Of a DNA stretch of 64,000 bases, positions 59,804-64,000 are shown piece by piece. The stretch is taken from assembly GCF_001723175.1 (NCBI RefSeq), contig NC_064656.1, positions 558,001-622,000 on the forward strand, written 5' to 3'. This stretch comes from Penicillium oxalicum (Eukaryota; Ascomycota; Eurotiomycetes; Eurotiales; Aspergillaceae). Each line of letters opens with the position of its first letter. Positions within the stretch are counted from its first letter, which is position 1. Below the pieces are notes generated by a model that saw only the letters and a list, made by a program, of their open reading frames with translations, had not been told where the DNA came from and made no database searches. A program made the translations under genes and the position numbers.

Positions 59804-60044
59804 ATACTTTACGACTTGACTCGCTGTACATTATATAATATCATCACCGGCTTCCAGATTCTCCAACCCGGAATCAAGGGAACAGCCGATGAAAAATATG
59901 TCTAATGAGATGGAATACGATCAAATAGAACATGAGCCATGAATTCAGATTTATCAATGACACATATCTATAGGTATGTGCACTATACAATCCTACAGAG
60001 CAGTCTAATAGAACAAACCAGCCACCACCGACTCTGTAGACTCA

Positions 60045-62181
60045 TCATAGCTTTGTTCGAACGCCATTTCTCCAGCGCATAGCCTGTTCGATAGCCTTGG
60101 CTACCGAAACACATTTCTCCTCGCCAAATCGACCACCTACCACTTGCACACCAACAGGCATACCATCAATCAAGTCAATATCATCTATGAATCATCTGCA
60201 TCAGCTTCCTCTCTTCCCAAGAAACCGAAAGGAGGATGATAACTTACACTGCTCCTTATTGAACTGGTCTCCTGCATTCCGCGGAACATGCGCCAACCAC
60301 TCATGATCTGGTATATCCTTTTCGCGCGACACGATCGTTGCCGGAACTGCTAGGGCTGCATAACCCAACAAGTTCCAGATACTGGTATATCCGACGTAAG
60401 CGTTGGACTTGACCCAGGTCCAAGGTTCGTAGCCAACCCAGGGTGTATTCGGCATGATTAAAGCATCGATTTTGGACGTGGCCCAACGCTCGAGATATTC
60501 GCTCTCGTACAGATATTTGTCTGCGTTGAGCTGCACCAAAAACACAAAATAATTAGTATCAGATCTGCCTTTGCAGCACTGTAGGTTCGGAAAGTTTTTC
60601 AAGTCATAGGAAAAAAGAAGGGCTTTATACCTGATGAGTCTCAGATGTGGTCAGGAGGTCCTTTCCTGTACCGACGAGCATCCCTTCAATCAGTGGCTCT
60701 CCGGTCATCTCAATCTTCTTCCGGCAACCCTCGCCGCCATCGGAAAGAATCGCCTTTTCCCAGAGCTGATATGCGTAGGCATGTGATGAGGCATCCCATT
60801 CAAAAACTACCACGAGATTGTTAGACCGAGAGAATCCTTAAGAAGCGCCACAGGACTGCCAAAGAGAGACGGAGAGGAGAGAGAGAGAGAGGCCCATACC
60901 TTCATGACCGGCATCTCTGAGTGCGCCAACGACTTCACTAACCGCCCTAGCAATCGGCGGTTGCACTTTGACAACCCCATCATCCACCAAGAATCCAATC
61001 CTCAATCGCCTGGTTGAGAGTGCCGCCAGGCTTCGTCGCCACGGTACAGGGGTGACATGCTGATCAATCTCCCAGGGCAACGCAGAAGGCAGGGCCTCCA
61101 TATACCGTTCGATAGTCGCCAGACTGCAACTCATGGGACCGGCGACGGAGCGGATGATATCCTGTCCAGGACTATATTCAAGACAAACTTAGCTGAAATG
61201 CGAATGATAAGGCAAAGGCCATAACTCAGACGAGTTTGGATCTAGCCTGGACCTCGTAGTGCATCAACTTACTGTCCCCGCTCATACGGATGTCGTCCAG
61301 GACTCGGCGACAGACCGTATAATCCGCATAAGCTAGCTGGGATTCGAATTGATCCTCCCAGATCCGTTCCGATTCCAAGTGCGCTTCCCCGGGCAGCAAC
61401 GAGGGATGATTCCCCACCAGAACTACCTCCTGAAATTAACCTGCGATTGAGTGGATTGACGCATTGTCCAAAGACGTGATTGTACGAATCGGACATCATC
61501 ATGGACTGTGGGAGGTTGGTCTTCACATATAACACTGCACCGAGACGACGGAGCGTACGCGCGACGGCTTTGTCGGCAGGAGCTGGATTGTTGGTCAAAC
61601 CGACCCAGCCTGAAGATGGAGGGAAAAACAAAAAAAGAAAATTAGCCTCAGTCTCTTTGAAATCCACATACTTTCTTTCCACTGAGTCAATCTCTAGTTG
61701 ATTCACTCTCACCTATCGAAGTGTCAACCCCCTTGACAGAGAACAAATCCTTGATGGAAACAGGAAGTCCATGCAATGGACCAACTGTTGCCCCCGTCCG
61801 CGCAAGATGATCATCCAGGAATTTCGCAGTCGCGAACGCTTCTTCAAAAAATATCTCCGTGCAGCATGTTGTCAATTGATGCGCCACGGACGCACGCTTG
61901 GCGAATGCCCGGGTCAATTCTAGCGAAGTTACCTCGGCCGAGGACAATTTGCGGAGAAGGGCTGTGATGTCGGTTTCTTCCGTGAGAGCAAGTTCGCGCG
62001 GTGTCAGTTCATTTCGGATTGTGCCGAGTGCGTCTGGTTGAGAATTGGGCGCCGGGATCGAGGGTAGTCGCCATTCGGGTGGAATGAGAGCCAGTTGGCT
62101 GGCGCGCTTTTCAGCAGCGCGTTCCAGGTAGGATGATGTGGGTGTGGATGTGGATGTGGATGCGGATGATGTAGTTGTCAT
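60045..62181 (-). CDS. Amidase (acetamidase / fatty-acid amide hydrolase type)
   Basis: Six exons: 62181-61713, 61609-61273, 61171-60900, 60806-60631, 60530-60248 and 60184-60045, 558 aa. Amidase-signature hydrolase with the Ser-cisSer-Lys triad visible: Lys144 in LPVSIKD, Ser219 in ISGGSSGGE and Ser243 in GTDLGGSIRIP. Downstream marks are GQDIIRSVAGPM, SKIDALIMPNTPW and DGMPVGVQVVG. Length is close to Aspergillus AmdS (548 aa), which releases ammonia from acetamide. The Ser/Thr-rich first 17 residues are not a signal peptide, so it is probably cytosolic. Two GATA-type sites lie upstream, which fits nitrogen control by AreA. The substrate could also be another short or aromatic amide. Confidence 0.93.
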
Positions 62182-62307
62182 ACTTGCGGCGCTTAGGGGC
62201 TGAAGTCGATATACAAGTCAACTGGGCTGATCAAAAGTCTGTGTCTGTGTTTGGGGTCGTATGTACTTAAATGGTACTTGGGTGGTTAGATTGTAGGGTG
62301 ATCCCGT

Positions 62308-62313
62308 TGATAA
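62308..62313 (+). promoter_or_regulatory. GATA site upstream of the amidase
   Basis: TGATAA (HGATAR type), 127 bases before the amidase start. Binding sites of this type mediate AreA nitrogen control of amidase genes in Aspergillus. One match of this length is weak evidence alone. Confidence 0.35.
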
Positions 62314-62401
62314 GAAGTGCGGAGTTTGCGGGGAATGGGGGGAAGAATGCTACATCTAGAATGTACTTACTTGATTCGGCAACCGTGTGGGGGGGGGGTG
62401 G

Positions 62402-62407
62402 CTATCT
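62402..62407 (-). promoter_or_regulatory. Second GATA site upstream of the amidase
   Basis: AGATAG on the minus strand, about 220 bases before the amidase start and 90 bases from the first site. Paired HGATAR sites are more typical of functional AreA targets than single ones. Confidence 0.33.
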
Positions 62408-63126
62408 GCGCGGTTATGAAGATTTTTGGTGATCAGACAGGCATCGCTACAAAGGGTTGAGAAAAGGGGGAAGCGAAAGAAGCAATAACAATAAAAGATG
62501 GTAGATTTGACTCCATTGTAAGCTCGCTATCCTTCTGACCGGGGGGGGGGGGGGTATTTTTTTTATTTTTTTTTCGCTATTGCTTCGCCGTGATCTCGGG
62601 CCTTTCACCTCGTCGAGGCCAAAATACCGAGTAACCCCGCACTACCTCGCACTTATAGCCGATCATCACGTGTATCGTATGTTGAATCTGAACGGACCTC
62701 TCACCTCCGTGCAAAAGAGGCCCAGGTGAGTAGATGACTCGAAATCATGGAATTGCAGGTTTACACTACATGTGCCTCATAGATGGCTACATTCGCAATT
62801 CTGCGGGCTATACTAATAACGGTGGGAATAGATATGAGTTAAAACTTTTATAAAGCAGGCACAAAAGGAGAAAGAAGAGTGAACCAAGGTGAAAAACGAA
62901 TATGGAGCAAAGATTGGAATGAAAAGAAAGAATGGAAGCGAAATAAATTGAACTTTCTAATGGATAATGAGGGTGGGGAGTTGTATTTGATTGCTTCGAC
63001 TCTCCTCGTCGCTATCTCTTGTGCAGATTCTATTGGATATACACTCTAACTTCAGCAAAGTGGGCCGCACGATACAATAACTTGTACACTCGAGGAGCTC
63101 CCATCGCCATTAGGTGGAAAGAAAAA

Positions 63127-64000
63127 TCAGGAAGAGACAAATGTGCCGTTCTTGCACTCGAAGCCCAGATGTGGGTTGAGCTTGGCTGTCGCATTGATGC
63201 AGATCACACTGGGCTCGGCGAGATTTTGCGGAATGAGGTTGATATTCTGCAACTTAAAGTTCGTGCAAGAGCTCGCAGTATTGCACTCAATGATAACAGC
63301 CTCGGTATGTTTCAAGTCGGGGAGCCCGACGTTGTACCAACATGGGTCCGAAGCGCACGATCCGTCACCGGGATTGAACGTGTTGATGGTTCCGGTGAAG
63401 TCCTCCCAAGTAAAGTTTTCCATGGCGACAGATGCATTGTTGGCTCGAGGGGTCTGTGACGAGCCTTGGTTGAAGTAGCTCTGCGTGACAAAGATTGGAA
63501 AAGTGACGTTGTACACACGGATATTCTTCCAGCTGACGTTCTTGACGAGACCTTGACCACCAATCCAGGACTTGAACCGAGCTGCATAGACCGCATTGAT
63601 CACCGTCACATCTTCAAAGTGAATATCCGAGACGTTGTTGAAGGACTTGGCATTGGATCCCAGGGAGCCGATACTCATGCCGTGACTCTGGTAGCCGATC
63701 GTGTTGTGCTTGAAGACGACATTGTGAGAACCGTCCGAGACCGCAATGGCATCATCACCGTTGTAGATGACACTGTCGGTGATTCGCACATTGGTCGCCG
63801 AGACATCGAAGCCATCCGTGTTGAAAGGGAAAGAATCATTGTCCGACTCGGCATCGATGAATGCGTGACTAATGTCGATGTTGTCCCCCTTCACCTTGAC
63901 GTTCCACGCGATCGGTTTCCGCGACTTGAAATATTTCATTGAGCCATCCGTGGTCTGGAAGCTCATCAAGTGCGGCCGAGAGGCAATTCCTGTGCCATTG
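63127..64000 (-). CDS. Exopolygalacturonase-like GH28 enzyme (partial, 5' end outside)
   Basis: The frame is open from the right edge to TGA 63127-63129, giving the C-terminal 290 or so residues with no intron. Glycoside hydrolase family 28 right-handed beta-helix with all catalytic marks: NTDGFDV (first Asp), NGDDAIAV (the Asp pair), [11 protein letters not shown] (His) and ARFKSW (Arg-x-Lys). The variant SHGMSIG and the [12 protein letters not shown] segment match exo-acting galacturan 1,4-alpha-galacturonidases rather than endo-enzymes. Several NxS/T sequons (NVSD, NVSW, NVTF, NASV, NFTW) fit a secreted glycoprotein. The family releases galacturonic acid from pectin ends. The signal peptide and first third lie beyond the window. 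Confidence 0.92.
   Translation of the reverse strand, partial: NGTGIASRPHLMSFQTTDGSMKYFKSRKPIAWNVKVKGDNIDISHAFIDAESDNDSFPFNTDGFDVSATNVRITDSVIYNGDDAIAVSDGSHNVVFKHNTIGYQSHGMSIGSLGSNAKSFNNVSDIHFEDVTVINAVYAARFKSWIGGQGLVKNVSWKNIRVYNVTFPIFVTQSYFNQGSSQTPRANNASVAMENFTWEDFTGTINTFNPGDGSCASDPCWYNVGLPDLKHTEAVIIECNTASSCTNFKLQNINLIPQNLAEPSVICINATAKLNPHLGFECKNGTFVSS

Larger units (their letters stand above)
62182..63126. other. Intergenic region between amidase and polygalacturonase
   Basis: Promoter of the amidase and 3' side of the polygalacturonase gene. G-tracts occur at 62389-62399 and 62541-62554, the latter followed by T runs. ATCACGTG lies at 62665-62672. No coding frame is supported. Confidence 0.55.

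Overview
The window reads as a chromosomal segment of a filamentous ascomycete, most likely Eurotiales (Aspergillus/Penicillium grade). This rests on short GT-AG introns with CTAAC/CTGAC-type branch sites, on gene families typical of that group (a fungal rhodopsin-domain membrane protein, an OPT transporter, DHA2-type MFS, acetamidase-like amidase, GH28 exopolygalacturonase), and on a DNA transposon relic with repeat-induced point mutation (RIP)-like decay. I see 21 complete protein-coding genes, two genes cut by the window edges and one dead transposon. No tRNA, rRNA, CRISPR or bacterial-type operon was found. Exon boundaries were derived by hand from splice signals, reading frame and family conservation; summed exon lengths close in frame for every spliced model.

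Layout. 1-66: tail of a gene entering from the left. 1-20 kb is metabolic and transport: an ACC-synthase-like PLP enzyme (+), an 8-exon oligopeptide transporter (-), 3.6 kb with no gene, an SDR (+), a penta-EF-hand protein (+), a DHA2 MFS exporter (+) and a ChaC glutathione cyclotransferase with a 5-nt microexon (+). 20-31 kb: a glycine-rich RRM protein (-), an uncharacterised 594-aa protein rebuilt from four exons (+), a Mim2-like mitochondrial outer-membrane protein (-) divergent from eIF2-beta (+), and an AIM24-family protein (-). 32.2-34.1 kb: a 1.88-kb Fot1/pogo-type element with TA duplications and a transposase killed by about 20 stops. 34.4-41.3 kb: a 1158-aa membrane/ankyrin protein, an SH3 (Lsb1/Pin3-like) protein and a VOC protein, all (-). 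42.5-55 kb is a housekeeping block: MBF1 (+), eIF3i (-), C1-THF synthase (+) and NADP-isocitrate dehydrogenase (+). 58-64 kb: a rhodopsin-domain membrane protein (+), an amidase (-) and an edge-truncated exopolygalacturonase (-).

Functional themes. Three translation-related genes (eIF2-beta, eIF3i, MBF1) and two NADPH/one-carbon enzymes lie close together but are not an operon. Both of the latter enzymes carry an N-terminal mitochondrial-type extension followed by an internal, better-context ATG, which suggests dual localisation; isocitrate dehydrogenase also ends in the peroxisomal signal ARL. No obvious new multi-gene system is visible. The most notable items are the microexons, the dual-start genes, the ankyrin membrane protein, the uncharacterised 594-aa protein and the strand-coherent RIP-like damage to the transposase catalytic residues.
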